Notes: generated by a model not told the origin, from the letters alone. 64,000 bases of DNA from Mycolicibacterium aichiense (GCF_010726245.1 NZ_AP022561.1:4030001-4094000), one strand, 5' to 3'. Shown: positions 1 to 18,659, counted from the first letter of the stretch. Program-made: numbers and translations.

Positions 1-1
1 C

Positions 2-721
2 GTGCGCTGCACGCTGGTGCTCGAGCATGTCAGAGATCTGTCGACGGCGATCGCCCGCTGCCGGCGGCTGTTGGACCTCGACGCCGACCCGGAAGCCGTA
101 CTCGATGTGCTGGGTGCCGACGCCGACTTGAGCCCAGTGGTGAGCAAGGCGCCCGGGCAGCGGATCCCGCGAACCGTCGACGAAGAAGAACTGACGGTGC
201 GGGCCGTACTCGGTCAGCAGGTCTCCACCAAGGCGGCACGCACCCACGCCGGCCGGCTCGTCGCCGCTTACGGCACACCGGTGGCCGATCCGCATGGCGG
301 CCTGACGCACACGTTTCCCAGCACCGCTCAGCTGGCCGACATCGATCCGGCGCACCTTGCGGTGCCGGCCACCCGGCGGCGCACGGTGACCACGCTGATC
401 GAGGCCCTCGCCGGTGGCGAGCTGACACTCAATCCCGGCTGCGACTGGCAGCAGGCTCGTCAACAGCTACTGGCGCTACCCGGAATCGGACCGTGGACGG
501 CCGAGATCGTCGCGATGCGGGGGCTGGGTGATCCCGACGCCTTTCCGGCCGGCGATCTCGGTGTGCGACTCGCGGCCGAACAACTCGGCCTGCCGGGCGA
601 CGTGCGGGAGCTGACCACACACAGTGCACGCTGGCGACCATGGCGGTCATACGCCGTGCAGCATCTGTGGACGACTCTGGACCATTCCGTGAATCACTGG
701 CCACCGAAGGAGACACCGTGA
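2..721 (+). CDS. alkA: DNA-3-methyladenine glycosylase II domain (AlkA), 5' end outside window
   Basis: This is the C-terminal part of an alkylbase DNA glycosylase that excises alkylated purines. The open frame runs in from the left edge, so the true start is missing; in M. tuberculosis the homologue is an Ada-AlkA fusion, and the absent part may be the Ada regulatory half. Visible residues show the HhH-GPD fold: a helix with GQQVSTKAA near residue 71, the hairpin LPGIGPWTAEI at about 159-169, and the catalytic Asp in FPAGDLGVR at about residue 185. The stop codon overlaps the GTG of ogt by four bases (GTGA), so the two repair genes are translationally coupled. The family call is firm; the fusion is inferred from the known relative. 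Confidence 0.9.
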   Translation: MRCTLVLEHVRDLSTAIARCRRLLDLDADPEAVLDVLGADADLSPVVSKAPGQRIPRTVDEEELTVRAVLGQQVSTKAARTHAGRLVAAYGTPVADPHGGLTHTFPSTAQLADIDPAHLAVPATRRRTVTTLIEALAGGELTLNPGCDWQQARQQLLALPGIGPWTAEIVAMRGLGDPDAFPAGDLGVRLAAEQLGLPGDVRELTTHSARWRPWRSYAVQHLWTTLDHSVNHWPPKETP

Positions 722-1227
722 CGACGACAATGCGGTACCGAATCATCGATAGCCCGGTGGGTCCACTGACCCTGGCCGGCACGGGATCGACGCTGCGACA
801 TCTACGGATGGTGGACCAGACGCATGAGCCGGATCGGTCCGACTGGGCGCAGTCCGATGATGAGATATTCGCCGACGCGGTCGAGCAGCTGGCGGCCTAC
901 TTCGCCGGTGAACTCACCGAATTCGACCTCGACCTGGAACTCGGCGGAACCGAATTCCAACGCAAAGTCTGGTCGGCTTTGCGCACCATTCCGTACGGCG
1001 AGACTCGGTCTTATGGAGAAATCGCCATGCAAATCGGATCTCCGGGAGCATCGCGTGCGGTGGGAATGGCAAATGGCCGAAATCCGATCGGCATCATCGT
1101 CCCCTGTCATCGCGTTATCGGTTCAACCGGCGGAATGACCGGATATGGCGGAGGAATTGATCGAAAGCGCGCATTGCTGGCGCTGGAGAAAAGCCGAATT
1201 CCGGCCGATCTTTCGCTATTCGATTGA
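718..1227 (+). CDS. ogt: Methylated-DNA--protein-cysteine methyltransferase
   Basis: This suicide repair protein transfers alkyl groups from O6-alkylguanine in DNA to its own cysteine. The protein is 169 residues if translation starts at the GTG at 718, which overlaps the alkA stop and has a GAAGGAG ribosome site six bases upstream. An in-frame start at 640 is rejected because it lies inside alkA. The active-site motif PCHRV is intact with Cys at about 130, preceded by the helix-turn-helix recognition segment SYGEIAMQIGSPGASRAVG. It forms an alkylation-repair pair with alkA, as in M. tuberculosis. It converges on the rRNA operon, and a strong hairpin separates them. Confidence 0.95.
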   Translation: MTTTMRYRIIDSPVGPLTLAGTGSTLRHLRMVDQTHEPDRSDWAQSDDEIFADAVEQLAAYFAGELTEFDLDLELGGTEFQRKVWSALRTIPYGETRSYGEIAMQIGSPGASRAVGMANGRNPIGIIVPCHRVIGSTGGMTGYGGGIDRKRALLALEKSRIPADLSLFD

Positions 1228-1245
1228 CGTCTACATACACAAATG

Positions 1246-1279
1246 CCTGTGCCCCCTAATCGAAATTAGGGGGCACAGG
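1246..1279. terminator. Strong hairpin between ogt and the rRNA operon
   Basis: A perfect 15-bp inverted repeat (CCTGTGCCCCCTAAT with its complement) closes on a four-base CGAA loop. It lies 10 bases beyond the 5S 3' end and 19 bases beyond the ogt stop, so it can serve both convergent transcripts. There is no long U-tract on either side, so termination efficiency is inferred only from stem strength and position. Confidence 0.75.
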
Positions 1280-1288
1280 TCTTAAATT

Positions 1289-1404
1289 GTGTTCGGCGGT
1301 GTCCTACTTTTCCACCCTGTGGGGTAGTATCATCGGCGCTGGTAGGCTTAGCTTCCGGGTTCGGGATGGGACCGGGCGTTTCCCTGCCGCTATGGCCGCC
1401 GTAA
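1289..1404 (-). rRNA. rrf: 5S ribosomal RNA
   Basis: The complementary strand reads as a typical actinobacterial 5S rRNA. It begins GTTACGGCGGCCATAGCGGC, has the CCCGGTCCCATCCCGAACCC core, and ends near CACCGCCGAACAC. The length is about 116 bases. It lies about 136 bases after the 23S 3' end; that spacer holds no tRNA. The exact ends are estimated to within a few bases. Confidence 0.95.
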
Positions 1405-1540
1405 CTTTATTCACTCTTTTCCGAGTGTACATAGTTTTGGTGGTGGGGTGCAGTGTGTTGATTGTTGTGGTGTGGTTGCGGGCAATGTGTGTGCGTCTTT
1501 ACAGTTTCCGAAAACAAATTGGTTTGTTGTTTTGGTTGTT

Positions 1541-6592
<5,052 letters not shown>

Positions 6593-6793
6593 ACCCCTCA
6601 CCCAAAAAGGCAAGGCAGAATTCGAATCAGAACAAGCCTGAAACCAAACAAAAGACACCAAAACTGGCATCAACAACCGCACCCCAACACGGGGGTATCA
6701 GAATGCGGCAAAAAACAACAACAAACAAAAACCACCAAACACACTATTGAGTTCTCAAACAACACACCCGGCCGACGACCGCCAGCAGGCAAC
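6593..6793 (-). promoter_or_regulatory. rRNA operon leader with boxA-like motif
   Basis: This is the transcribed leader between the predicted start site and the 16S 5' end. On the minus strand it holds TGTTGTTTGAGAACTCAA (6748-6765), a sequence shared by mycobacterial rRNA leaders and resembling the boxA antitermination region. It is followed by a T/G-rich tract leading into the 16S. The antitermination role is established for the family but is inferred here. Confidence 0.65.
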
Positions 6794-6799
6794 CCTGCC

Positions 6800-6827
6800 A
6801 TCTTACTTGCTGTTGTTGGCTTGTCAA
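6800..6827 (-). promoter_or_regulatory. Main rRNA promoter
   Basis: On the minus strand there is TTGACA (6827-6822), a 16-base spacer, and TAAGAT (6805-6800), giving a predicted start near 6793, about 200 bases before the 16S. This is close to the primary sigma factor consensus and sits where mycobacterial rrnA operons carry their proximal promoter. Confidence 0.8.
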
Positions 6828-6877
6828 CTTGCCGCTGCCTCCCCATCTCTGGGTCCGGCGCGGCTGGCCGACTGCCT

Positions 6878-6906
6878 ACATTACACGCGTTCTATCTCAG
6901 CTCCAA
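6878..6906 (-). promoter_or_regulatory. Possible upstream rRNA promoter overlapping the murA stop
   Basis: The minus strand has TTGGAG (6906-6901), a 17-base spacer and TAATGT (6883-6878). The -10 hexamer includes the murA TAA stop. Mycobacterial rrnA operons are known to have several promoters after murA, so the position fits, but the -35 match is only moderate. Confidence 0.35.
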
Positions 6907-8131
6907 GTCGCACCAGATTCTCGACGAAGAGTGGGTAGCCCCGGTCGATGTGAAACACGTCGTGAACTTCGGTTTCTCCGTCAGCGACCAGCCCGGCCAG
7001 CACCAGCCCGGCGCCGGCCCGGATGTCCGAACACCACACCGGTGCACTCGAAAGCTGCGGGATTCCCCGCACCACCGCATGGTGACCATCGGTCCGGGCA
7101 TCGGCACCCAGGCGGATCATCTCCTCGACGAACCGGAACCTCGCCTCGAACACGTTCTCGGTGATCATCGACGTCCCGTCGGCGATCGACGCCAGCGCAA
7201 TCGCCATCGGCTGCAGATCGGTGGGAAAGCCCGGGAACGGCAGCGTCGCCACATTGCCGGCCTTCGGACGGTCGTACTGCACCACCCGGAACCCGTTGTC
7301 GTGCTGGGTGACAGTGGCGCCGGCATCGTGCAGCTTGTGCAACACCAGCTGAAGGTGAGCCGGGTCCACCCCGGTGACCGCGATGTCACCGCGGGTCATC
7401 GCCGCAGCGATACCCCACGTCGCGGCCACGATGCGGTCGCCGATCACCCGGTGCTCGGTGGGGTGCAGCCGAGGGACGCCCGTGATCGTCAGTGTCGATC
7501 TTCCAGCGCCTTCGATCTGGGCGCCCATCTGGCAGAGCATTTCGCAGAGGTCGACGACGTCGGGCTCGCGGGCCGCGTTGTGGATCGTGGTCACACCCTC
7601 AGCCAGGACCGCGGCCATCAGGATGTTCTCGGTCGCCCCCACCGACGGGAACTCCAGCTGGATCTCGGCGCCGTGCAGGCGCTCGGCGGTGGCCACCACG
7701 CAGCCGTGCTCGATCGTGCAGTCGGCGCCGAGCTGGCGCAACCCCGCCTGATGCATATCCAGTGGGCGCGAGCCGATCGCGTCGCCACCGGGCAGTGCGA
7801 CCCGGGCGCGTTTACACCGTCCGACCAATGGGCCCAGCACGCAGACCGAGGCCCGGAACTGGCGCACCGCGGCGAAGTCGGCTTCGTATTTGGGCTCGTC
7901 GGGTGAGGTGATCCGAACAATCGACCCATCGAGTTCCACATTCGCGCCGAGGCCGCGAAGGACCTCCGCCATCAGCGGTACGTCAAGAATGTCGGGGCAG
8001 TTGGTGATCGTGGTGGTGCCCTCGGCCAGCAGGCTGGCCGCCATCAGCTTCAGAACGCTGTTCTTGGCGCCCCCAACGGCGACTTCGCCCGACAACCGGT
8101 TACCACCGGTCACCACGAAACGCTCGCCCAC
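6881..8131 (-). CDS. murA: UDP-N-acetylglucosamine 1-carboxyvinyltransferase
   Basis: MurA transfers enolpyruvate from PEP to UDP-GlcNAc, the first committed step of peptidoglycan synthesis in the cytoplasm. The 416-residue protein has the two-domain EPSP-synthase-like fold, with [15 protein letters not shown] at the N-terminus and [12 protein letters not shown] near the C-terminus. The usual active-site cysteine is replaced by aspartate ([11 protein letters not shown], Asp117), the natural change that makes mycobacterial MurA insensitive to fosfomycin. The GTG at 8131 is chosen because the protein then matches mycobacterial MurA. It also has no ribosome site but a TAAACT -10 exactly seven bases upstream, so the mRNA is probably leaderless. 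The rRNA operon follows directly. Confidence 0.95.
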   Translation of the reverse strand: MGERFVVTGGNRLSGEVAVGGAKNSVLKLMAASLLAEGTTTITNCPDILDVPLMAEVLRGLGANVELDGSIVRITSPDEPKYEADFAAVRQFRASVCVLGPLVGRCKRARVALPGGDAIGSRPLDMHQAGLRQLGADCTIEHGCVVATAERLHGAEIQLEFPSVGATENILMAAVLAEGVTTIHNAAREPDVVDLCEMLCQMGAQIEGAGRSTLTITGVPRLHPTEHRVIGDRIVAATWGIAAAMTRGDIAVTGVDPAHLQLVLHKLHDAGATVTQHDNGFRVVQYDRPKAGNVATLPFPGFPTDLQPMAIALASIADGTSMITENVFEARFRFVEEMIRLGADARTDGHHAVVRGIPQLSSAPVWCSDIRAGAGLVLAGLVADGETEVHDVFHIDRGYPLFVENLVRLGAEIERV

Positions 8132-8138
8132 GGCCGTT

Positions 8139-8144
8139 AGTTTA
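8139..8144 (-). promoter_or_regulatory. -10 element of leaderless murA promoter
   Basis: TAAACT on the minus strand lies seven bases before the GTG start, which places the transcription start on the first base of the codon. This fits the TANNNT pattern common for leaderless mycobacterial genes. No -35 match was found. Confidence 0.5.
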
Positions 8145-8180
8145 GTGGAGGCAAGGCCCGGCTCCGTGCCACCAGGCCGG

Positions 8181-8186
8181 TACGGT
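8181..8186 (+). promoter_or_regulatory. -10 element of leaderless adenosyltransferase promoter
   Basis: TACGGT lies seven bases before the ATG at 8194, so transcription should begin at the A of the start codon. Together with the murA element it makes a very compact divergent promoter of about 62 bases. Confidence 0.5.
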
Positions 8187-8193
8187 TTCACCC

Positions 8194-8787
8194 ATGGCAG
8201 TACACCTGACCCGCATCTATACCCGGACCGGCGACGACGGGACGTCGGGACTGAGTGATTTCTCACGGGTGGACAAGAATGACGCGCGGCTGATCGCGTA
8301 CGCCGACTGTGACGAGGCCAATGCCGCGCTCGGAGTGGCCGTCGCCCTGGGTCAACCCGACGACGACCTGCGCAAAGTCCTGGTGCAGATCCAGAACGAC
8401 TTGTTCGACGCGGGCGCCGACCTGTCCACTCCGGTCGTCGAAAACCCCGAGTATCCGCCGTTGCGGATCACCGCCCCGTACGTGGAGCGGCTCGAGGCGT
8501 GGTGCGACCACTACAACGAAAATCTGCCGGCCCTGAACTCGTTCATCTTGCCCGGCGGCACCCCGTTGTCGGCCCTGCTCCATGTCGCGCGGACGGTGAC
8601 CAGACGTGCCGAGCGCTCGGCATGGATCGCGGTCAAGACCTATCCCGATACCGTCAGCCCGCTGCCGGCGCGCTACCTCAACCGGCTCTCTGACCTGCTG
8701 TTCATCCTGGGCCGGGTGGCCAATCCGGGTGGTGACGTGCTGTGGCAGCCCGGCGGCGGCAAAGCCGAAGGGCCTGCGAAGACGTAA
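8194..8787 (+). CDS. Cob(I)yrinic acid a,c-diamide / cob(I)alamin adenosyltransferase (PduO type)
   Basis: This enzyme transfers the adenosyl group of ATP to cob(I)alamin to make coenzyme B12. The 197-residue protein begins with the PduO ATP-binding segment [19 protein letters not shown] and has the conserved helical segments [13 protein letters not shown] and [12 protein letters not shown] near residue 133. It is the counterpart of the M. tuberculosis gene divergent from murA. The ATG at 8194 has no ribosome site and is preceded by a -10 element at the right distance for a leaderless transcript. Its 3' end converges on the DUF2550 gene one base away. Confidence 0.93.
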   Translation: MAVHLTRIYTRTGDDGTSGLSDFSRVDKNDARLIAYADCDEANAALGVAVALGQPDDDLRKVLVQIQNDLFDAGADLSTPVVENPEYPPLRITAPYVERLEAWCDHYNENLPALNSFILPGGTPLSALLHVARTVTRRAERSAWIAVKTYPDTVSPLPARYLNRLSDLLFILGRVANPGGDVLWQPGGGKAEGPAKT

Positions 8788-8788
8788 G

Positions 8789-9232
8789 TCAGGCGGTGCG
8801 GCGCCGCGCCCGCGGCGACGGACTCGATTCGACCCAGGACAGAAACGCCGTCAGAGCCCCGCGGTCCAGCGCCATTTCATACCCGCGGCCGCGCTCACCG
8901 GTGATGTCATGCAGTTCCAGCACGACTATCGCGTCGGACATGATGTCGAACTCGTCGCCGCGCGGGCCACGTCGGGCGATGACCTCGAGCCCACGCCGGC
9001 TCAGCCGGCGATCCGGCCACCATCGCAGACTCGACAGCCGATAGAACCGGGCCTCATCCCCGCGATACCTGATGACTCCGTGCCGCCAGCCGTGCCCGCC
9101 GACCGCAGGGGTGTCGCGCAGGATCGCCGCCGTCCCACCCTGGCGCAGCTTCCACAACCGATAGGACAGAGCCGCGACGACGAGTACTAGCACACTGACC
9201 AGCGCGACCATGAAGATCATCGGCGCGCTCAT
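8789..9232 (-). CDS. DUF2550 membrane-anchored protein at the end of the atp operon
   Basis: This is a 147-residue protein with one N-terminal membrane helix (about residues 5-24, MIFMVALVSVLVLVVAAL). It continues into a soluble basic domain with RYRGDEARFYRLSSLRWWPDRRLSRRGLEV. It matches the actinobacterial DUF2550 family found downstream of atpC in mycobacteria. It starts 17 bases after atpC and is very likely co-transcribed with the ATP synthase genes. Function is unknown; conserved linkage suggests a role near the ATP synthase or the membrane, but this is inference. Confidence 0.85.
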   Translation of the reverse strand: MSAPMIFMVALVSVLVLVVAALSYRLWKLRQGGTAAILRDTPAVGGHGWRHGVIRYRGDEARFYRLSSLRWWPDRRLSRRGLEVIARRGPRGDEFDIMSDAIVVLELHDITGERGRGYEMALDRGALTAFLSWVESSPSPRARRRTA

Positions 9233-9249
9233 CAGTCGCTGGCTCTCGA

Positions 9250-9615
9250 CTAGTCGATCTGGCCCAGGGCGCGCAGACGCGCCCGACCCCGGGCAGCAGT
9301 CTGCGGGTCGTCGGACGCCGCATCGGACTTGGCGGCGTCCGCGTCGATCTCGGACTCGAACTCCGCGGACTCGGCGAGGATCGTCACGCCCTCCTCGGTG
9401 ACCGACAGATAACCGCCGTCGACCGCGATCCGCAGATCGTCCTCGCCCTCCCGCTCGACACGCACCATCGCGTCATCGACGAGCTGTGCCACGAGCGGGA
9501 TGTGTCGAGGCAGGATGCCGATCTCGCCGGACGTGGTGCGGGTGAAGACGAACGTCGCCTTACCCGACCAGATCTTGCGCTCGACGGCGACGATGTCGAC
9601 GTCCAATTCGGCCAT
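9250..9615 (-). CDS. atpC: ATP synthase F1 subunit epsilon
   Basis: Epsilon is part of the central stalk and modulates ATP hydrolysis. The 121-residue protein has the N-terminal beta-barrel domain ([42 protein letters not shown]). Its C-terminal part is short compared with the two-helix domain of E. coli, as is usual in mycobacteria. It follows atpD by 27 bases with a clear GAAAGGTGATG ribosome site. It is the last core gene of the atp operon. Confidence 0.95.
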   Translation of the reverse strand: MAELDVDIVAVERKIWSGKATFVFTRTTSGEIGILPRHIPLVAQLVDDAMVRVEREGEDDLRIAVDGGYLSVTEEGVTILAESAEFESEIDADAAKSDAASDDPQTAARGRARLRALGQID

Positions 9616-9642
9616 CTCACATCACCTTTCGCGTTGTGAAAC

Positions 9643-12020
<2,378 letters not shown>

Positions 12021-12038
12021 TTCCCTATAGCTCTTCTA

Positions 12039-13688
<1,650 letters not shown>

Positions 13689-13759
13689 GGCTTTTCGTCT
13701 TCCTGCCTTTGTTTTGGGTCTTGGGGTTCGGTTGGCTTGTCGGCCGGTCGGTCGGTCGG

Positions 13760-15091
13760 CTAGTCGGGAAGCCGCGTCACAGCTGCATCCAGCCGTGAGG
13801 ACAACGTCCCGTCGATCACCTCGTCGCCGACGGCGACCGAAAGGCCGCCCAGCACAGACGGATCGATGTTCAGCTGCACCGAAACAGGGTGGTTGTAGAT
13901 CCGGGTCAGCACCTCGGTCAGGCGGGTGCGCTGCTCCGAACTGAGCTCGGCGGCCGCACTGACCTGAGCGACGACCTCGCCGCGCCGGGCGACCGCAAGT
14001 TGAGCCAGTGCCAGCACCGCTTCGTCGGCCCGGTCGCCGCGCAGCAGACTGATGGTCTGAACCAGCAGTGCGGTCGCGGTCGCGCTGGCGCCGCTACCGT
14101 CGCCGAGGACCTTGCGCAGCAACTCGATCCGACCATCGGCCGGTGCGGTGTAATCACCCAGCAGGGAGGTCAGCCGGGGCTGCTCGTCCAGGATGCGGGT
14201 GAAGCGGAAGAGCTGCTCCTCGACCTCGTCAGCCTGATTCTCACGTTCGGCGCGGGTCAGCAGTGCCAGCCGCGCGACATGCTCGATGGCGTCGACCAGA
14301 TCCGAGGTCAACGACCAGCGCACCGATACCGCGGTCTCGAGCAGGTCCAGTGTCTTGTCGCCGACCTTGCCGCCGAGCAGCCGGTGAATCAACTGCTTCT
14401 TGGCGTCGACCTCACCGGAGGACTCGGCGAGATGGCGGGCCAGGATGGGTTCTGCGATCAGCAGACCGGCCACCGACGCAAGGTCATCGGAGAGGGCGGA
14501 CAATTCGTCGACCGACAGATCCGAGGTCAGCGCGTCGAACTTCTCGACCACCGCGGCCTGGGCATCGCGACTGGCCGACCGCAGATCCGAACCCGCCTCG
14601 GGCGCGTACGCCGCCGGCGCCATCGAATCCAGTTCGTCCAGGAAGCGGTCGACAGTCGCGGACTGCGACTGCGAGTCGGCGACATGGGCACGCACCAACT
14701 CGCCCGCGCGCCGCACCGACTCACTGCCGAGGTCTTGACGCAACTGCCGGATCAGCTGAGCGCGCAGCAACTGAACCTGTTGCGCACCTTGAACTTTGAT
14801 CCGCTCCACCTCGACATCTGCTTGCGCACGCAGCTGCGCGGTGATGCCTTCGGCATCGACCCGCGCCTCTTCGACGATGCGCTTGGCTTCGGCCTTGGCC
14901 TCGTCGACCCGCTTGGCGTGATGCTTGTCGGCATCAGCCAACCGCTGACCAGCCTTCGCGCTGTCCTCGAGCTGAGTGCGGACGGCCTCTTTCTGGTTGG
15001 CCATCATGTTCTTCAACGGCGGCACGACGTACCGCCAGATGATGGCCACGATGACCGCGAAGCCGATGAGCTGTCCGATGAAGGTTGACAT
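13760..15091 (-). CDS. atpFH: Fused ATP synthase subunit b'-delta
   Basis: This 443-residue fusion joins a second b-type stator subunit to delta. The N-terminus is a membrane helix ([19 protein letters not shown]) followed by a long charged coiled coil to about residue 165. The C-terminal 270 residues are a delta/OSCP domain ending with [23 protein letters not shown]. The b-delta fusion is characteristic of mycobacteria and close relatives. It begins three bases after the atpF stop. Confidence 0.96.
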   Translation of the reverse strand: MSTFIGQLIGFAVIVAIIWRYVVPPLKNMMANQKEAVRTQLEDSAKAGQRLADADKHHAKRVDEAKAEAKRIVEEARVDAEGITAQLRAQADVEVERIKVQGAQQVQLLRAQLIRQLRQDLGSESVRRAGELVRAHVADSQSQSATVDRFLDELDSMAPAAYAPEAGSDLRSASRDAQAAVVEKFDALTSDLSVDELSALSDDLASVAGLLIAEPILARHLAESSGEVDAKKQLIHRLLGGKVGDKTLDLLETAVSVRWSLTSDLVDAIEHVARLALLTRAERENQADEVEEQLFRFTRILDEQPRLTSLLGDYTAPADGRIELLRKVLGDGSGASATATALLVQTISLLRGDRADEAVLALAQLAVARRGEVVAQVSAAAELSSEQRTRLTEVLTRIYNHPVSVQLNIDPSVLGGLSVAVGDEVIDGTLSSRLDAAVTRLPD

Positions 15092-15094
15092 GTC

Positions 15095-15607
15095 CTACCG
15101 TCCCGGCGCCGTTGTCGCCGACTCGCTGGAGACCTCAACACCCAGAACGCGGCTGGCCAGCGTGGCAGAAAGCGTGTCGACCGACGACCTCAGGTCACCG
15201 GAGATGCTGTCGCTCTGCTGCTTGAGCTGATCGGCCGCCTGCTGCAGGGTTGCGGCAGCCTCCTCGCTGGCGCGGCCCCGGTGCTCCTCGAGGATCTTGC
15301 GACCCTCGGCCCGGGCCTCGTCGCGGATCCCCGATGCCTCGGTGCGGGCCTCGGCCATCACCTTCTGGAAATCGGAGTCCGCGGCGGCATCCAGCTCAGT
15401 GGCCTTGCGGTTGTTCTCGGTGGTCTTGGCGACCATCTTCTCGCGCTCACCGAGCACCTTCTGGACCGGCGGCACGACGAACTTGCCGATGACGCCCAGC
15501 ACGATCAGGAAGATCGCGAGTACGAAGAAGAAGGTGCCGTTGGGGACGAGGAAGTTCTGGGTGCCACCTTCCTCGGCCGCCAACAGAGTGACGCTGTGCT
15601 CCCCCAT
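15095..15607 (-). CDS. atpF: ATP synthase Fo subunit b
   Basis: This is a peripheral stalk subunit of 170 residues. An N-terminal membrane helix (about 24-45, [20 protein letters not shown]) is followed by a long, highly charged helix rich in Glu, Arg and Ala that dimerises with the b' part of the downstream fusion. It sits between atpE (five bases upstream) and atpFH (three bases downstream). Confidence 0.95.
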   Translation of the reverse strand: MGEHSVTLLAAEEGGTQNFLVPNGTFFFVLAIFLIVLGVIGKFVVPPVQKVLGEREKMVAKTTENNRKATELDAAADSDFQKVMAEARTEASGIRDEARAEGRKILEEHRGRASEEAAATLQQAADQLKQQSDSISGDLRSSVDTLSATLASRVLGVEVSSESATTAPGR

Positions 15608-15612
15608 GCCGA

Positions 15613-15867
<255 letters not shown>

Positions 15868-15935
15868 TTATCCTCCTTGGTTGCTGGTAGGACTCCTACC
15901 AGGTGAGTGGGTGGTCCTTGGGTCGAACACGTCTT

Positions 15936-16691
15936 TTAGTGGTGGTCTTCTTCCAGTTCCATCGACTGGCTGAAGTACAGGATCGTCAGAAGCGCGAAGA
16001 TGAAGGCCTGGATCAGACCGACGAACAAGTCGAACGTCTTCCAGATCGCGTTGGGCGCCCACATGATGTACGGCGGGAACAGCGCGATCAGCGCGACCAT
16101 GATGCCACCGGCGAAGATGTTGCCGAAAAGTCGGAGCGACAACGAGATCGGCTTGGCCAGTTCCTCGACGAGGTTGATCGGGGCGAGGAACGCGACGTGG
16201 CCCTTGAGCAGCTTCACCGGGTGACCGATCAGGCCGCGGCGCCAGATACCTGCCGCGTGGTAGCAGAAGAACACGAACAGCGCGAGAGCCAGCACGAAGT
16301 TGATGTCGGCGGCCGGCGGCTTGAGCAGCTCGTGGGTGCTGCCGTCGGCGGTGCCGTACTGCACCGGCAGCACCGAGATCCAGTTGGCGATCAGGATGAA
16401 GATGAACAGCGCCACCGCCAGCGGCAGCACGAAGGGAGCGATCTTCATGCCGATCGCGGATTCGATCTGGCCGCGCATCTGAGTCGTCAGCGTCTCCCAC
16501 AGCAGCTGAACGCCGCTGGGCACGCCGGTCGAGGTGACCTTGGCCCGCAGCACGAACGCCAGCGCGATCACGATCACGGCGGCGATCGCGGTAGCCATGA
16601 TGGTGTCGACGTTGACCGTCAGACCCAGCCACTTGGCGGTGTCGTGGTGGCCGACCTCGATGGCGGCCTCGGCGAGGATGCGTTCACTCAT
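15936..16691 (-). CDS. atpB: ATP synthase Fo subunit a
   Basis: This is the stator proton-channel subunit, 251 residues with several membrane helices. The essential arginine lies in [12 protein letters not shown], and [20 protein letters not shown] ends the last helix. The frame is open to 16748, but the ATG at 16691 ([14 protein letters not shown]) aligns with the known mycobacterial start. It lies seven bases after the upstream AtpI-like gene, while the longer version would overlap that gene. Confidence 0.95.
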   Translation of the reverse strand: MSERILAEAAIEVGHHDTAKWLGLTVNVDTIMATAIAAVIVIALAFVLRAKVTSTGVPSGVQLLWETLTTQMRGQIESAIGMKIAPFVLPLAVALFIFILIANWISVLPVQYGTADGSTHELLKPPAADINFVLALALFVFFCYHAAGIWRRGLIGHPVKLLKGHVAFLAPINLVEELAKPISLSLRLFGNIFAGGIMVALIALFPPYIMWAPNAIWKTFDLFVGLIQAFIFALLTILYFSQSMELEEDHH

Positions 16692-16698
16692 CGCGTGG

Positions 16699-17175
16699 TC
16701 AATCCTTCGGTGCTTCGTCGGCGGAGCCGGCAGCTCCGGGGCTTGCAACTACGTCGGCGTCGTGTTCGCCCGTGCGAATCTTCTTCCACACCGGCAACGC
16801 GGTGCTCACAACCAAAAGAACTTGGAACAGCGCCAAACCAAAGAGCACACCCAGCCCCAGCGGCCGGAAGATGATCGCGATCGCCAGGCCGATCGACGTG
16901 ATCACCAGCAACCGGGTCGCGGAGTTCAGTGCCATCTTGCGCTTGAGCGGGTGGTCGCCGGCGGTGATCGACTCCACCGACCGCTGAACCAGCACGGCGT
17001 TGACCAGGCCCAGTGCCAGGCCGACGCCGAAGAAAACCCCGAACAGGATGTAGCCGGCGACCGCGGCCAGCACGACAGCGAGGGCGGTCAGCGCAGCACA
17101 GATCGCAAGAAGCCGAACGGGCCGGAAGGCAACGGACGGAAACACCAACGGCGCATCTTGCGCTGGTGTCGTCAC
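16699..17175 (-). CDS. AtpI-like membrane protein, first gene of the atp operon
   Basis: This 158-residue protein has four hydrophobic segments (around residues 20-45, 45-62, 88-108 and 108-130) and a Gly/Ala/Asp-rich tail. It matches the conserved membrane protein that precedes atpB in mycobacteria and sits in the position of atpI (ATP synthase subunit I, implicated in c-ring assembly or Mg transport in other bacteria). Translation starts at the GTG at 17175, with GAGGTGA upstream. The exact role is not known. Confidence 0.8.
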   Translation of the reverse strand: MTTPAQDAPLVFPSVAFRPVRLLAICAALTALAVVLAAVAGYILFGVFFGVGLALGLVNAVLVQRSVESITAGDHPLKRKMALNSATRLLVITSIGLAIAIIFRPLGLGVLFGLALFQVLLVVSTALPVWKKIRTGEHDADVVASPGAAGSADEAPKD

Positions 17176-17388
17176 AGGTTCACCTCAATCTTGCGTTCTG
17201 GGGAGCCGGTCAAGTGATCCTTCGTCCTGGTCCGCCGAGCGTATCGGAGGGCGACAGGCGCGCTGGAATCACCCAAGGGGCAGCTCCCTTTGTCGGTCGT
17301 AAATCGGCGCCGATCGGACGTGAATCCGATGGGCCGGGCCGGCAACCCGCGAGGTTTCTTGCTGTGTCTCGGCTGGGTTCTGCCAGCA

Positions 17389-17408
17389 CCGTACCACATG
17401 GTAGACGG
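17389..17408. promoter_or_regulatory. Inverted repeat upstream of the atp operon
   Basis: Perfect TACCA/TGGTA arms surround a two-base centre (17392-17403). They extend outward to CCG/CGG with a two-base offset on one side. It lies between wecA and the atp genes, in the 250-base stretch that should hold the atp promoter. A role as operator is inference. Confidence 0.3.
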
Positions 17409-17423
17409 CAGAAAACACGTCTA

Positions 17424-18626
17424 CTACTTACTGTCGTAAAGTCCCTCGTAATCGTCGTCCCGGCGGCGCAACAGTGGGATCAACGTGACCACGATGGCGA
17501 CGACGATCGCCGCCAGCATCACCGCCCCGGTGTAACGCGGGTCGAAGAAGATGGTGGCCGCCGCACCGAAGGCGATGATGCCCACCCACAGGTAGATCAG
17601 CAGCACAGCGCGGCGATGGGAGTGCCCGATCTGCAGCAACCGGTGATGCAGATGCATCTTGTCCGGGCTCAGGGGGCTGCGGCCGGCGCGGGTGCGGCGG
17701 ACGATGGCCAGCAGCGTGTCCAGCGCCGGCACCAGCATCACCGCGACGACCAACAGGAACGGCGAGAGCAGGGCGAACACATCGCGCGCGCCGTAGGCGC
17801 TCTGCGAGATCGGGCCGGCCGCGGTGGTGGAGGCCGCGGCCAGCATCAGGCCGATGAGCATCGAGCCGGAATCGCCCATGAAGATCTTGGCGCGGTAGAA
17901 GTTGTGCGGGAGGAACCCCAGACACGCGCCGGCCAGCACCACCGAGATCACCGCGGGCGGGTAGAACAGCACATCGCCGCCGTGGTCGCGCAGCAGGCCG
18001 ACCGAGAAGATGCAGATCGCCAGCGCGGTGATCAGGCCGAGCCCCGCCGCCAACCCGTCGAGGCCGTCGACGAAGTTCATCGCGTTCACGATCGACACCG
18101 TCAATGCCAACGTCAGCAGGATCGAAGACACCTGGTCCAGCACGATGGTCCCGACCCCGCCGAGCGGGATGTACAGGACACTCCACGCCACGCCCATCGT
18201 GACCAGGACGCTGGCCGCGGTGATCTGGCCGGCGAACTTGGTCAGCGCATCCAGGCCCCACCGGTCGTCAATCAGCCCGATGCCCATGATCAGTCCACCG
18301 GCGACCACGACCGCCGGCATGCCCGAGGAGTAGATGAAGCCGCGGGTGAGCGCGGGCAGCTGAGACGCCAGAAAGACCGCCACGACGACGCCGACGTACA
18401 TCGCCAGGCCACCCATCCGCGGGGTCGGCTTGAGGTGGACGTCACGCTCGCGCGGATAGGCCACCGCGCCGACCCGGGTGGCGAACACCCGCACCCAGCC
18501 GGTGGAGAAATAGGTGATGATCGCGGCGGTCAGCCCGACAAGGGCCAACTCGCGCAACGGAACACCGGCACCACGGTCAGCCAGCGCGAGCGCGGTGCTC
18601 GCAACGAATTCCGATGTGCTGGCCAT
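17424..18626 (-). CDS. wecA: Decaprenyl-phosphate GlcNAc-1-phosphate transferase
   Basis: This polytopic enzyme of the MraY/WecA family starts arabinogalactan linker synthesis by moving GlcNAc-1-phosphate to decaprenyl phosphate at the inner membrane. The 400-residue protein has about ten or eleven membrane helices and the catalytic motifs GLIDDRWGL, NAMNFVDGLDGLAAG, FMGDSGSM and the HLHHRL loop. It starts with ATG at 18626, preceded by TACGGT seven bases upstream, suggesting its own leaderless promoter despite lying 33 bases after the Sua5 gene. The order Sua5-wecA-atp matches M. tuberculosis. Confidence 0.95.
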   Translation of the reverse strand: MASTSEFVASTALALADRGAGVPLRELALVGLTAAIITYFSTGWVRVFATRVGAVAYPRERDVHLKPTPRMGGLAMYVGVVVAVFLASQLPALTRGFIYSSGMPAVVVAGGLIMGIGLIDDRWGLDALTKFAGQITAASVLVTMGVAWSVLYIPLGGVGTIVLDQVSSILLTLALTVSIVNAMNFVDGLDGLAAGLGLITALAICIFSVGLLRDHGGDVLFYPPAVISVVLAGACLGFLPHNFYRAKIFMGDSGSMLIGLMLAAASTTAAGPISQSAYGARDVFALLSPFLLVVAVMLVPALDTLLAIVRRTRAGRSPLSPDKMHLHHRLLQIGHSHRRAVLLIYLWVGIIAFGAAATIFFDPRYTGAVMLAAIVVAIVVTLIPLLRRRDDDYEGLYDSK

Positions 18627-18633
18627 CGCAAAA

Positions 18634-18639
18634 ACCGTA
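18634..18639 (-). promoter_or_regulatory. -10 element of possible internal leaderless wecA promoter
   Basis: TACGGT on the minus strand ends seven bases before the ATG of wecA. There is no ribosome site between it and the start codon, so a leaderless message is likely. No -35 element was identified. Confidence 0.45.
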
Positions 18640-18659
18640 CTGCACCAATCTGTGACGGC

